From Bog-473 sp963836605 (GTDB lineage Bacteria; Actinomycetota; Acidimicrobiia; Acidimicrobiales; RAAP-2), in contig CAWIKB010000014.1 of the NCBI GenBank assembly GCA_963836605.1, forward strand, positions 310,001-374,000: a stretch of DNA of 64,000 nt, written 5' to 3'. Under the pieces are notes generated by a model that was not told where the DNA came from, made no database searches, and worked only from the letters and a program-made list of their open reading frames with translations. Positions 1 to 9,398 of the stretch are shown piece by piece. Numbering within the stretch: the first letter of the stretch is position 1; the number at the start of each line of letters is the position of its first letter. Made by a program: the position numbers and the translations under genes.

Positions 1-267
1 GCGTCGCACAGCCCGTACCTCTACCAGGAGATCCCGTACCTGATCTCGGGTGGCCTGCTCGGGGTGGCGCTGGTCATCGGCGGCGGCGTGCTGGTGGCCT
101 CCGCGTGGAACCTGCGCCAGGTCGAAGAGGAGCGGCGCAACGCTTTGGCCATCGTCCGTTCGGTCGATCGGCTCGAGCGCATCTTGCGCACGCTGAATGA
201 GGAGCGGAGCGAATATCAGAATGGCGACCGTCAGAGCGGCGAGCATCAGATGCAGGAGCAGAACTAG
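1..267 (+). CDS. C-terminal fragment of a small membrane protein, 5' end outside window
   Basis: The frame is open from base 1 to a TAG at 265-267, so only the last 88 residues are seen. They hold one hydrophobic segment (about residues 13-36, rich in Gly, Val, Leu) followed by a charged heptad-like stretch with many Arg and Glu, probably a coiled coil on the cytoplasmic side. The next gene, a Liv-type binding lipoprotein, starts 4 bases after the stop, so the two are probably co-transcribed. I do not recognise a family. An accessory membrane protein of the transporter locus is possible but is only inference. Confidence 0.35.
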   Translation, partial: ASHSPYLYQEIPYLISGGLLGVALVIGGGVLVASAWNLRQVEEERRNALAIVRSVDRLERILRTLNEERSEYQNGDRQSGEHQMQEQN

Positions 268-271
268 GCCC

Positions 272-1777
272 GTGGCACTGCGCAGCAGAAAGTCCAGCGG
301 AGGCACGCCCCGGTCCCGGATCGCCGTGGCGGCGGCGATGTCGGTGCTGATGCTGCTGGCAACCGCCTGTGGTTCACGCTTGAGCGGCAATCAAGCCGCC
401 CTGGCCAAGCAGGCCTCGGGCGCCAGCGGCGCCGGCGGGGTGGCCGGCACGGGATCGGGACCAGGCTTTAGCGCGGCAGCCGGTCCGGCCGGTGGCAGCG
501 CCGGCACCGGCGGCAGTGCCGGGACGGCCGGGAGCGCCGGGAGCGCGGGGACTTCCGGAGCGGCCGGGGGCACGGCCCCGGCCTCCGCAACCGCTCCCTG
601 CGGCACGGACGGGAACCAGACGCCGGCCGGCGGCAACGGTGGGGCCACGGCGACCGGGGTCACCGCCTCGACCATCACCGTGGGCAACATCGCCAGCATC
701 AGCGGGGTGGCACCGGGACTGACGCAGAGCGCCCAGCAGGCCACCGAGGCCTGGGCCGCCTACGTCAACAGCACGGGCGGGATCTGCGGGCGCCAGATCA
801 AGGTCACGCCCTTCGACGACGGCAACACCTCGTCCACCAACTATGCCGATGCCGAACAGGCCTGCTCGGGTGCGTTCGCCATGGTGGGCAGCGCCTCCGG
901 CTTCGATGACGGGTCGGCCCAGGCGGTGGGCTCCTGCGGCATTCCCGACATGGCGGCCGAAGTCTCGACGGCGGCGGCCGGAGGGACGGCGGACATCTTC
1001 GGCGCCAGTCCCGGCAACGACCACTACTGGCCGCTCGGGCCGGCCAACTACATCAAGGCCACCTACCCGGGCGCCGTCCAGCACGCCGCCATGATCTACC
1101 TCAACGTCTCGGCCACCCAGAGCCAGGCGGCCCACGAGGTGGCGGCGTACCAGAGCGTCGGGTTCAACTACGTCTACAACCAGTCCACCACGCCGACCAA
1201 CGCCAACTACGCGTCCAACGTCCAGGCCATGCAGAGCGCGGGGGCGCAGTACGTCACCGAGTACTCCGACGACTCATCGGCCGAGCGCCTGCTCCAGGCC
1301 ATGCAGCAGGCCAACTTCGCCCCCCAGGTGGTGGACTGGTTCTCCGAGGAGTACAACCCGGGCTTCGCCAGCCAGACGGCGCCCGAATCCAACGGCGACC
1401 TGGTGCTGATGTCGGCCACCGACGCCTACGAGGAGGCCGGCTCCAACCCGGGCATGCAGCTCTTCTTGAGCTGGTTGAACCGGGTCGCCCCCGGAGCCAC
1501 CCATGACATCTTCGGGATCCTGGCCTGGTCGGCCGGCCTGGCCTTCGAACAGGCGGCCAAGGCGGTCGGACCGAACCTGACCCGGCCGGCGCTGATCAGC
1601 CAGCTCCAGAAGATCACCAGCTGGACCGGCGGCGGCATCACCCCGACCGTCAACATCGGCCAGAAGATCCCGTCCCAGTGCTTCGCCTATTTCAAGATCG
1701 AGAACGGCGCCTTCCAACGCGCCTACCCGAGCGCGCCCAACTCATTCGACTGCAACAGCGGCTTCTTCCAGTACTAG
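272..1777 (+). CDS. Branched-chain amino acid ABC transporter substrate-binding lipoprotein (LivK/type-1 periplasmic-binding fold)
   Basis: A 501-residue extracytoplasmic lipoprotein. I chose GTG at 272 because it gives a basic N-terminus, a hydrophobic core and a lipobox (LATAC, Cys33); the longer upstream ATG would bury this signal peptide. Residues of about 45-130 form a low-complexity Ala/Gly/Ser linker. The rest reads as a type-1 periplasmic-binding fold, beginning with the STITVGNIASISG strand and continuing through ALVIG-like and FAMVGSASGFDDG segments. It would capture an amino acid or related small ligand and hand it to the LivHM permease encoded 8 bases downstream. The real ligand cannot be told from sequence. 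ATPase genes (livG/livF) are not in the window and may lie upstream. Confidence 0.85.
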   Translation: MALRSRKSSGGTPRSRIAVAAAMSVLMLLATACGSRLSGNQAALAKQASGASGAGGVAGTGSGPGFSAAAGPAGGSAGTGGSAGTAGSAGSAGTSGAAGGTAPASATAPCGTDGNQTPAGGNGGATATGVTASTITVGNIASISGVAPGLTQSAQQATEAWAAYVNSTGGICGRQIKVTPFDDGNTSSTNYADAEQACSGAFAMVGSASGFDDGSAQAVGSCGIPDMAAEVSTAAAGGTADIFGASPGNDHYWPLGPANYIKATYPGAVQHAAMIYLNVSATQSQAAHEVAAYQSVGFNYVYNQSTTPTNANYASNVQAMQSAGAQYVTEYSDDSSAERLLQAMQQANFAPQVVDWFSEEYNPGFASQTAPESNGDLVLMSATDAYEEAGSNPGMQLFLSWLNRVAPGATHDIFGILAWSAGLAFEQAAKAVGPNLTRPALISQLQKITSWTGGGITPTVNIGQKIPSQCFAYFKIENGAFQRAYPSAPNSFDCNSGFFQY

Positions 1778-1785
1778 GCCGGGTC

Positions 1786-3684
1786 ATGCACGAGTTCCTC
1801 GAGTTCACCATCATCGGCATCGTTCTCGGGTCGGCCTATGCCGTGGCGGCCAGCGGCCTGGTGGTGACCTATGCCACCTCGGGGATCTTCAACATCGCGC
1901 ACGGGGCCATCGGGATGTTCATGGCCTTCGTCTACTGGCAGCTCCTGGTGCCCTGGCACATCCCGGCCGGGCTGGCCTTCGTGGTCACCGTCTTCATCGT
2001 GGCGCCCCTCGCCGGAGCGCTGATCGAACGCCTCTTCATCCGGCGGGTGGCCACCGCCTCGGTCGCCATCACCCTGGTGGTGACGGTCGGGCTCACCATC
2101 CTCATCCTCGGGATCGTCCAGGAGATCATCTGGAAACCCTCGACCCGGATCGTCCCCCTCTTCTTCGGCAACCACGGGTTCACCTTCCTGGGTGTCCTCG
2201 TCGTCTGGCAGGACGTGATCACGGTCGGCGCCGCCATCGCCATCGCGGTGTCGTTGCGCCTGTTCCTGTTCCGGACCCGGGCCGGCATGGCCATGCGGGG
2301 CGTGGTGGACAACCGTGAGCTCATCGGCCTGTTCGGCGGCCGCCCCAGCCTGTACTCGACCCTCAGCTGGTCGATCGGCGCGTCGCTGGCCGCGGTGGCC
2401 GGCATCCTGGTCGCGCCGACGCTGCAGCTGCAGCCGCTCATCTTGACCCTGCTGGTGATCGATGCCTACGCCGCCGCCATCATCGGCCGCCTGCGCAGCC
2501 TCCCCCTCACCTTTGCCGGCGCCCTGCTCATCGGCCTGTTGACGTCCTACGCCACCTACATCCCCTCGACCGGGTTCTGGAGCTCGACCCCCATTCAGGG
2601 GCTGAAGCTCTCGGTGCCCGCCGTCCTCCTGTTCGCCGTCCTGCTGCTCCTGCCGGTGAGCCGGATCCGCAGCGGCGCGCCGCAGCGTCGGCTGGGCCTG
2701 GCTCCGGCTTCCTTCGCCCGCAGCGTCCAGGGTGGGGCGGTCCTGGTGGCCGCGGTGGTGGTGGCCGTCTCGTTCCTCGACCCCGGCAACGTGGTCACCC
2801 TCGGCGTGGGCCTCGCCTACGGCCTGGTGGCCCTCTCCCTGGTACCCCTGACCGGTTGGGGCGGGCAGATCGCGCTGTGCCAGTTGACCTTCGCCGGCAT
2901 CGGCGCCTTCGCCATGTCCAAGTTCGGCGGGGGCGGCTCCGTCCTCGGCCTCCTGGCGGCGGCCGGACTGGCGGGGGTGGTCGGGGCGCTGGTCGCCCTG
3001 CCGGCCCTGCGCCTCCGTGGCCTCTACCTGGCCCTGGCCACCATGGCCTTCGCCGCCGCCATGGACAACATGTTCTTCCCCTCGGCCTTCGGCTACAACG
3101 GCTCGGTGGCGATCGCCAAGCCGTCCCTCTTCGGGCTCCACGTCGCGAGCGACAAATCGTTCGTCATCCTCCTGGCCGTCGTGTTCGCCGTCCTCTCCAT
3201 CGGCCTCCTCACCCTGCGCCGGGGTCCGTTCGGACGGGTGCTGATCGCCATGAAGGACTCCGAGGCGGCTTGCGCCACCCTCGGGCTCAGCCTGACCGTG
3301 ACCAAGCTGATCGTCTTCACCCTGTCCGCCGCCATCGCCGGTCTGGCCGGCGCCCTGCTCGGCGCGGCCGGGTCGGTGGCCGGGGCCACCGATTACGAGA
3401 TGTTCTACAGCCTGCTCGTGCTGGCCGTCGTGGCCGTCGGCGGGGCCGCCACGGCCTCGGGCGCCCTGCTCGGCGGCCTGGTCCTGGGCTTCCTTCCCGC
3501 CAGCGTGGAGTTCGTGGTCGTGGGCGGTGCGGGCGTGGTGCTCGGGGCCAACCCCGAGGGGATCATGCCCACGATCTACGGGCGGATACAGCGGGCGCTC
3601 CAACCGATCAGGACCGGGCTGGGGGCCGAGCCGGGCAGCGCCGACCGGGCCTCCCTGGGCCTGCTGGGGGAGCGCGCCGCCTGA
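1786..3684 (+). CDS. Fused LivH-LivM branched-chain amino acid ABC permease
   Basis: This 632-residue polytopic membrane protein joins two permeases that are usually separate. Residues 1 to about 290 match LivH, with the FNIAHGAIGMF signature after the first helices. Residues from about 320 match LivM, with GWGGQIALCQLTFAGIGAFA and the cytoplasmic EAA-type loop GPFGRVLIAMKDSEAA. The ATG at 1786 follows the binding-protein stop by 8 bases; the frame is open further upstream but that part overlaps the previous gene. A single chain could form the whole translocation pathway. It ends 168 bases before the str operon, with a promoter between them, so it is probably the last gene of its own transcript. 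Confidence 0.88.
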   Translation: MHEFLEFTIIGIVLGSAYAVAASGLVVTYATSGIFNIAHGAIGMFMAFVYWQLLVPWHIPAGLAFVVTVFIVAPLAGALIERLFIRRVATASVAITLVVTVGLTILILGIVQEIIWKPSTRIVPLFFGNHGFTFLGVLVVWQDVITVGAAIAIAVSLRLFLFRTRAGMAMRGVVDNRELIGLFGGRPSLYSTLSWSIGASLAAVAGILVAPTLQLQPLILTLLVIDAYAAAIIGRLRSLPLTFAGALLIGLLTSYATYIPSTGFWSSTPIQGLKLSVPAVLLFAVLLLLPVSRIRSGAPQRRLGLAPASFARSVQGGAVLVAAVVVAVSFLDPGNVVTLGVGLAYGLVALSLVPLTGWGGQIALCQLTFAGIGAFAMSKFGGGGSVLGLLAAAGLAGVVGALVALPALRLRGLYLALATMAFAAAMDNMFFPSAFGYNGSVAIAKPSLFGLHVASDKSFVILLAVVFAVLSIGLLTLRRGPFGRVLIAMKDSEAACATLGLSLTVTKLIVFTLSAAIAGLAGALLGAAGSVAGATDYEMFYSLLVLAVVAVGGAATASGALLGGLVLGFLPASVEFVVVGGAGVVLGANPEGIMPTIYGRIQRALQPIRTGLGAEPGSADRASLGLLGERAA

Positions 3685-3742
3685 CCCGACGTCCCGGGGC
3701 ACTCCGGGGCCACTCCCCGGGGCACTCGGCGGGTGGCCGCGA

Positions 3743-3771
3743 TTGTCGTACCCCGGGTCAGGCGCTATCAT
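3743..3771 (+). promoter_or_regulatory. Probable sigma-70-type promoter of the str operon
   Basis: TTGTCG at 3743-3748 and TATCAT at 3766-3771 are 17 bases apart, about 80 bases upstream of rpsL. The -10 matches the consensus at five of six positions and the -35 at four. It is the best promoter in the 168-base gap after the Liv permease gene. The start site is not proven. Confidence 0.5.
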
Positions 3772-3852
3772 CTTCTGTCTGCCATGTGAGGCTTTTGGCC
3801 AGCGCGCCCACCGCGCACATGGATTCACAACTGCAGTACCGAGAGGAAGCGC

Positions 3853-4224
3853 GTGCCCACAATCGCCCAGCTCGTCCGCAAGGGACGGCAGGCCAAGGTG
3901 ACCAAGACGAAGACCCCGGCGCTGAAGGGCGCGCCCCAACGACGGGGTGTCTGCACACGCGTCTACACCACGACCCCGAAGAAGCCGAACTCGGCCCTGC
4001 GCAAGGTGGCCCGCGTGCGGCTCTCGAGCGGGGTGGAGATCACGGCCTACATCCCCGGCGTGGGGCACAACCTCCAGGAGCACTCCATCGTCCTGGTCCG
4101 CGGCGGTCGGGTGAAGGACCTGCCCGGTGTCCGCTACAAGGTGGTCCGCGGCGCCCTGGACACCTCGGGCGTCCGCGAGCGCAGCCAGGCCCGTAGTCGC
4201 TACGGCGCCAAGAAGGAGTCCTAA
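3853..4224 (+). CDS. rpsL: 30S ribosomal protein S12
   Basis: S12 lies at the decoding centre of the 30S subunit. The 123-residue product has the invariant TTPKKPNSALRK loop and the GRVKDLPGVRY segment. The two lysines linked to streptomycin response (Lys43 and Lys88 counting Met; 42 and 87 in E. coli numbering) are both unmutated. The start is GTG at 3853, preceded by GAGAGGA at 3841-3847. Its TAA overlaps the ATG of rpsG by one base, so translation is probably coupled. rpoB and rpoC, often just upstream in actinobacteria, are absent here; a Liv transporter gene takes that place. Confidence 0.97.
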   Translation: MPTIAQLVRKGRQAKVTKTKTPALKGAPQRRGVCTRVYTTTPKKPNSALRKVARVRLSSGVEITAYIPGVGHNLQEHSIVLVRGGRVKDLPGVRYKVVRGALDTSGVRERSQARSRYGAKKES

Positions 4225-4694
4225 TGCCCCGCAACGGACCCGCCACCCGCCGTGAATTGGCCCCGGACCCGGTCTACCGGTCGGTCCTGGTGACCCAGGT
4301 GGTCAACAAGATCCTGTCCCGGGGCAAGCGGACCTTGGCCGAGCGCATCGTCTACGGCGCCCTGGACACGGTCCAGGAGCGCTCGGGTGGGGACCCGGTC
4401 GCCGCCCTGAAGCGGGCCGTGGAGAACACGCGCCCCGAGCTCGAGGTCAAGAGCCGTCGGGTCGGCGGCGCCACCTACCAGGTGCCGGTGGAGGTCCGCC
4501 CCCGCCGCGCCACCACGCTGGCCATCCGGTGGCTGACCACGTACTCGCGGCAGCGCCGGGAGAAGACCATGGCCGAGCGCCTGGCCGGCGAGATCCTCGA
4601 CGCCTCCAACAACATCGGTGCGGCGGTCAAGCGACGTGAGGACATGCACAAGATGGCAGAGTCCAACAAAGCGTTCGCCCACTACCGCTGGTAG
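4224..4694 (+). CDS. rpsG: 30S ribosomal protein S7
   Basis: S7 nucleates assembly of the 30S head and contacts E-site tRNA. The 156-residue length is normal. The N-terminal MPRNGPATRRELAPDPVYRS, the VVNKILSRGKRTLAERIVY helix and the C-terminal HKMAESNKAFAHYRW are typical. ATG at 4224 overlaps the rpsL stop. A 44-base spacer then leads to fusA, as in the standard str operon. In other bacteria S7 represses this operon by binding its mRNA; I see no obvious S7 mimic in the short rpsL-rpsG junction. Confidence 0.97.
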   Translation: MPRNGPATRRELAPDPVYRSVLVTQVVNKILSRGKRTLAERIVYGALDTVQERSGGDPVAALKRAVENTRPELEVKSRRVGGATYQVPVEVRPRRATTLAIRWLTTYSRQRREKTMAERLAGEILDASNNIGAAVKRREDMHKMAESNKAFAHYRW

Positions 4695-4738
4695 TGGACC
4701 ACCTCCTCTTCTTCTCTTCGTAAGGAACATTCCGCACC

Positions 4739-6838
4739 ATGGCTGACGCCCCGCCGACCCGCGACTATCCCCTGGCCAAGACCCGCAACATCGGGATCAT
4801 GGCCCACATCGACGCGGGCAAGACCACCACGACCGAACGGATCCTCTACTACACGGGCCGCAACTACAAGATCGGTGAAGTGCACGAGGGCGCCGCCACC
4901 ATGGACTGGATGGTCCAGGAGCAGGAGCGGGGCATCACCATCACCTCGGCCGCCACCACCTGTAGCTGGCGCGACAACTGGATCAACATCATCGACACCC
5001 CGGGCCACGTGGACTTCACGGTCGAGGTCGAGCGCTCCCTGCGGGTGCTCGACGGCGCGGTGGCCGTGTTCGACGCCGTGGCCGGCGTGGAACCCCAGAC
5101 CGAGACGGTGTGGCGCCAGGCCAACAAGTACCAGGTGCCCCGCATCTGCTTCGTCAACAAGATGGACCGCATCGGCGCCGACTTCGAGCGCACGGTGGAG
5201 ATGATCCGGGACCGGCTCGACGCCCTCCCCGCGGTCACCCAGCTGCCCATCGGGGCCGAGTCCGAGTTCCTGGGCGTCATCGATCTCCTCGAGATGAAGG
5301 CCCTGGTGTGGGAAGACGGCATGGGTGAGGACTGGAAGGTGGCCGACATCCCCGAGGCCATGGCCGCCGACGCCGAGGATGCCCGCCACCAGCTGATTGA
5401 CGTGGTCTCCAACTTCGACGACCTCATCATGGAGAAGTACCTGGTCGAGGAGCCCATCACCGCCGACGACCTGCGCCGGGCCCTGCGCACGGCCACCCTG
5501 GCCGCCGAAGTGGTGCCGGTGCTGTGCGGTTCGGCCTTCAAGAACAAGGGTGTCCAGCCCATGCTCGATGCCGTCATCGACTATCTCCCCAGCCCGCTGG
5601 ACCTGCCCCCCACCCAGGGCACCCGCCCCAATCACCCCGAGGACGTCGAGGAGCGCACGGCCGACGACAAGGACGCCTTCTCCGCCCTGGCCTTCAAGAT
5701 CATGACCGACCCCTTCGTGGGAAAGCTGACCTACCTGCGGGTCTACTCGGGCACGCTCACCAAGGGCGCCTCGGTCTCCAACTCCACCAAGGACAAGAAG
5801 GAGCGGATCGGCCGCATCCTCCAGATGCACGCCAACCACCGCGAGGACAAGGACGCCATCTTCGCCGGCGACATCATGGCCGTGGTCGGGCTCAAGAACA
5901 CCACGACCGGCGACACCCTGTGCGACCCCGGCCACCCCATCGTCCTCGAGGCCCTCGAGTTCCCCGAGCCCGTGATCCACGTGGCCGTGGAGCCGAAGAC
6001 CAAGGCGGACCAGGACAAGCTGTCCCGGGCCCTCTACTCGCTCAGTGAGGAGGACCCCACCTTCCGCGTGCGCTCCGACGAGGAAACCGGCCAGACGGTG
6101 ATTTCGGGGATGGGCGAGCTCCACCTCGAGGTCCTGGTCGACCGCATGCTGCGGGAGTTCAGCGTGGACGCCAACGTGGGGAAGCCCCAGGTGGCCTACC
6201 GCGAGACCATCCGCCGCACGGTGGAGAAGATCGAAGAGAAGTACGTGCGCCAGACCGGCGGCCGGGGCCAGTACGGCCACGTGGTGATCACCGCCGAGCC
6301 CACCGGGCCCGGCGGCGGCTACGAGTTCGTCGACAAGATCAGCGGCGGGGTGATTCCCAAGGAGTACATCCCCTCGGTCGATGCCGGGATCCAAGAGGCG
6401 CTGACCTCGGGCATCCTGGCCGGCTACCCGACGGTTGACGTGCGGATCCTCCTGACCTACGGGTCCTACCACGACGTCGACTCCTCGGAAATGGCGTTCA
6501 AGATCGCCGGCTCCATGGCGGTCAAGAAGGCCCTGCGAGCGGCCAGCCCGGTGTTGCTCGAGCCGGTCATGGCGGTCACCGTGACCACCCCGGACGACTA
6601 CATGGGCGACGTGATCGGGGACCTCTCCTCCCGCCGGGGCAAGGTCGAGGGGATGGACCAGCAGGGCAACAGCCACGTGATCAACGCGCAGGTACCGCTG
6701 GCCGACATGTTCGGCTACGCTACTGACCTGCGTTCGCGCACCCAGGGTCGCGCCACGTACACGATGCAGTTCCACTCGTATAACGAGGTGCCCGAGTCGA
6801 TCTCCAAGGAGATCATCGCCCGAGCCCACGGGGAGTAG
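4739..6838 (+). CDS. fusA: Elongation factor G
   Basis: EF-G is the GTPase that drives tRNA-mRNA translocation on the ribosome. The product is 699 residues, the usual length. The G1 loop AHIDAGKTTTTERILYY, the switch I RGITITSAATTC, the G3 DTPGHVDFTVEVERSL and the G4 NKMDR are intact. The domain IV sequence RQTGGRGQYGHVVI and domain V sequence PDDYMGDVIGDLSSRRGKVEGM follow in order. It has its own purine-rich Shine-Dalgarno region (GTAAGGAAC, about 4721-4729). It sits between rpsG and tuf as in canonical str operons. Confidence 0.98.
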   Translation: MADAPPTRDYPLAKTRNIGIMAHIDAGKTTTTERILYYTGRNYKIGEVHEGAATMDWMVQEQERGITITSAATTCSWRDNWINIIDTPGHVDFTVEVERSLRVLDGAVAVFDAVAGVEPQTETVWRQANKYQVPRICFVNKMDRIGADFERTVEMIRDRLDALPAVTQLPIGAESEFLGVIDLLEMKALVWEDGMGEDWKVADIPEAMAADAEDARHQLIDVVSNFDDLIMEKYLVEEPITADDLRRALRTATLAAEVVPVLCGSAFKNKGVQPMLDAVIDYLPSPLDLPPTQGTRPNHPEDVEERTADDKDAFSALAFKIMTDPFVGKLTYLRVYSGTLTKGASVSNSTKDKKERIGRILQMHANHREDKDAIFAGDIMAVVGLKNTTTGDTLCDPGHPIVLEALEFPEPVIHVAVEPKTKADQDKLSRALYSLSEEDPTFRVRSDEETGQTVISGMGELHLEVLVDRMLREFSVDANVGKPQVAYRETIRRTVEKIEEKYVRQTGGRGQYGHVVITAEPTGPGGGYEFVDKISGGVIPKEYIPSVDAGIQEALTSGILAGYPTVDVRILLTYGSYHDVDSSEMAFKIAGSMAVKKALRAASPVLLEPVMAVTVTTPDDYMGDVIGDLSSRRGKVEGMDQQGNSHVINAQVPLADMFGYATDLRSRTQGRATYTMQFHSYNEVPESISKEIIARAHGE

Positions 6839-6961
6839 CCGGCGAGGGTCTCCGGCAACAGATCGCACAAAAGATCGCACACAAGGAAAACGACAGCGGC
6901 ATACAGATGCCGCGGCGGGCCCGTGGGGGTCCCGTCCGACTAGCAGGGAGTAGCTACGGCG

Positions 6962-8149
<1,188 letters not shown>

Positions 8150-8181
8150 CACCCGAGCACACCGGAACGAGAGCAGACACG

Positions 8182-8508
8182 ATGGCCGACGGCCCCAAGC
8201 AGAAGATCCGCATCAGGCTCAAGGCCTACGACCACGAGATCCTCGATCAGTCGACCGAGAAGATCGTCCAGACCGTCCTGCGAACCCAGGCCAAGGTGCT
8301 GGGGCCCGTTCCGCTGCCGACCGACAAGCACCGCTACACGGTGATCCGGTCGCCGCACAAATACAAGGACTCCCGTGAGCACTTCGAGATGCGGGTGCAC
8401 AAGCGGCTGGTCGACATCGTCGAGCACACGCCCAAAACGGTCGATTCGCTCCAGCGGCTCGATCTGCCGGCGGGCGTGGATATCGAAATAAAGATCCAAA
8501 CGGCGTAA
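8182..8508 (+). CDS. rpsJ: 30S ribosomal protein S10
   Basis: S10 belongs to the 30S head and is also NusE in transcription antitermination. The product has 108 residues, slightly longer than the usual 100-103. KIRIRLKAYDHEILDQSTEKIV and the C-terminal LPAGVDIEIKIQ strand are diagnostic. It starts at ATG 8182 after GAGAGCAG. Here rpsJ is the last gene of the str transcript: a terminator follows directly, which separates it from rplC. In E. coli rpsJ instead heads the S10 operon. Confidence 0.97.
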   Translation: MADGPKQKIRIRLKAYDHEILDQSTEKIVQTVLRTQAKVLGPVPLPTDKHRYTVIRSPHKYKDSREHFEMRVHKRLVDIVEHTPKTVDSLQRLDLPAGVDIEIKIQTA

Positions 8509-8518
8509 TTCGTTACGG

Positions 8519-8544
8519 GCCGCCTGGCCGGGCGGCATTTTTTT
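8519..8544 (+). terminator. Rho-independent terminator between rpsJ and rplC
   Basis: GCCGCC (8519-8524) pairs with GGCGGC (8531-8536) around a 6-base loop and is followed by A and seven T at 8538-8544. This is a textbook intrinsic terminator 10 bases after the rpsJ stop. It may be complete or work as an attenuator controlling the long downstream block. Confidence 0.8.
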
Positions 8545-8642
8545 GGTGTAACGTCGCAGGGGCCGATTTCGGCAATACGGCGGTGCCTCCGGCGCTGCCG
8601 AAGACAACAGAAGTGCGTGGACGCCGGCCTGTTCCGGTACGT

Positions 8643-8697
8643 CACGCCAAACCATTCGAGCGCTCCGCTCGGGATTCCCGGGCGGAGCGTTGGCGTG
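8643..8697 (+). promoter_or_regulatory. Strong two-part hairpin in the rplC leader
   Basis: The inner stem pairs 8661-8673 with 8677-8689: 13 base pairs, one of them G-U, closing a 3-base loop. A perfect 8-base-pair outer stem (CACGCCAA 8643-8650 with TTGGCGTG 8690-8697) continues it with only a left-side bulge of 10 bases (8651-8660). The structure ends 38 bases before the rplC start and follows a terminator. The position suits an autoregulatory ribosomal-protein leader, but that role is inferred. Confidence 0.6.
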
Positions 8698-8735
8698 CGC
8701 ACGGGAATCCGGCGCAGCGCAGGGAGACAGGACAC

Positions 8736-9398
8736 GTGGCAAGCAAGGCGATCGTCGGCGAGAAGGTCGGCATGACCCAGGTCTGGGACGACCAGAACCG
8801 CGCCATACCGGTGACGGTCCTGAAAGTCGCGCCCGTGCGCGTGGTCCAGGTCAAGACGCCCGAGACCGACGGCTACGCCGCCCTCCAGGTGACGTGGGGC
8901 TTCCGGCGGGCGTCGACGTTGACCAAGCCCGAGATCGGCCACTTCGCCAAGGCCAGCGTCGAGCCCGGCCGGGGCCTGGTGGAGCTGCGGCTCGACGACG
9001 TGGCCGACTTCACGGTGGGCCAGGAGCTCACGGCGGAGGTGTGGTCGGCCGGGGACCGGGTCGATGCCATTGCCGTCAGCAAGGGCAAGGGCTTTGCCGG
9101 TGGCATGAAGCGACACAATTTCAAGGGACAAGGGGCTTCGCACGGGAACCACAAGAGCCACCGGGTCCCCGGTGCCATCGGAGCCTGCGCCACGCCCTCC
9201 CGGGTGTTCAAGGGCACCAAGATGGCCGGGCGCATGGGTGGCCAACAGGTGACGGCACTCAACCTGCAGGTGGTTTCGGCCGACCCCGAGCGCGAGCTGG
9301 TCCTGGTCAAGGGAGCCGTGCCCGGCGGCCGTGGCACCGTGGTCGTCCTGCGGGACTCGGTCAAGACGGCGACCTCTGCCCGTGGAGGGTCCCGATGA
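8736..9398 (+). CDS. rplC: 50S ribosomal protein L3
   Basis: L3 is an early assembly protein that reaches toward the peptidyl-transferase centre. GTG at 8736 with GGGAGACAG upstream gives 220 residues beginning MASKAIVGEKVGMTQVWDD. The central GFAGGMKRHNFKGQGASHGN and RMGGQQVTALNL motifs are intact; the Gln in the GGQQVT region corresponds to the one methylated by PrmB in other bacteria. The frame is open about 150 bases upstream, but that region is the structured leader. The stop overlaps the rplD start (ATGA). Confidence 0.96.
   Translation: MASKAIVGEKVGMTQVWDDQNRAIPVTVLKVAPVRVVQVKTPETDGYAALQVTWGFRRASTLTKPEIGHFAKASVEPGRGLVELRLDDVADFTVGQELTAEVWSAGDRVDAIAVSKGKGFAGGMKRHNFKGQGASHGNHKSHRVPGAIGACATPSRVFKGTKMAGRMGGQQVTALNLQVVSADPERELVLVKGAVPGGRGTVVVLRDSVKTATSARGGSR

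Noticed and set aside
1774..4083. Large minus-strand gene opposite livHM and rpsL
   Set aside because: A high-GC antisense shadow: low-complexity composition, no family, fully opposite well-supported genes. The same applies to the 4682-8152 minus frame opposite fusA and tuf.
6839..6961. Independent tuf promoter or riboswitch
   Set aside because: Only a 6-base-pair hairpin and a short direct repeat are present; no -10/-35 pair and no known riboswitch core.
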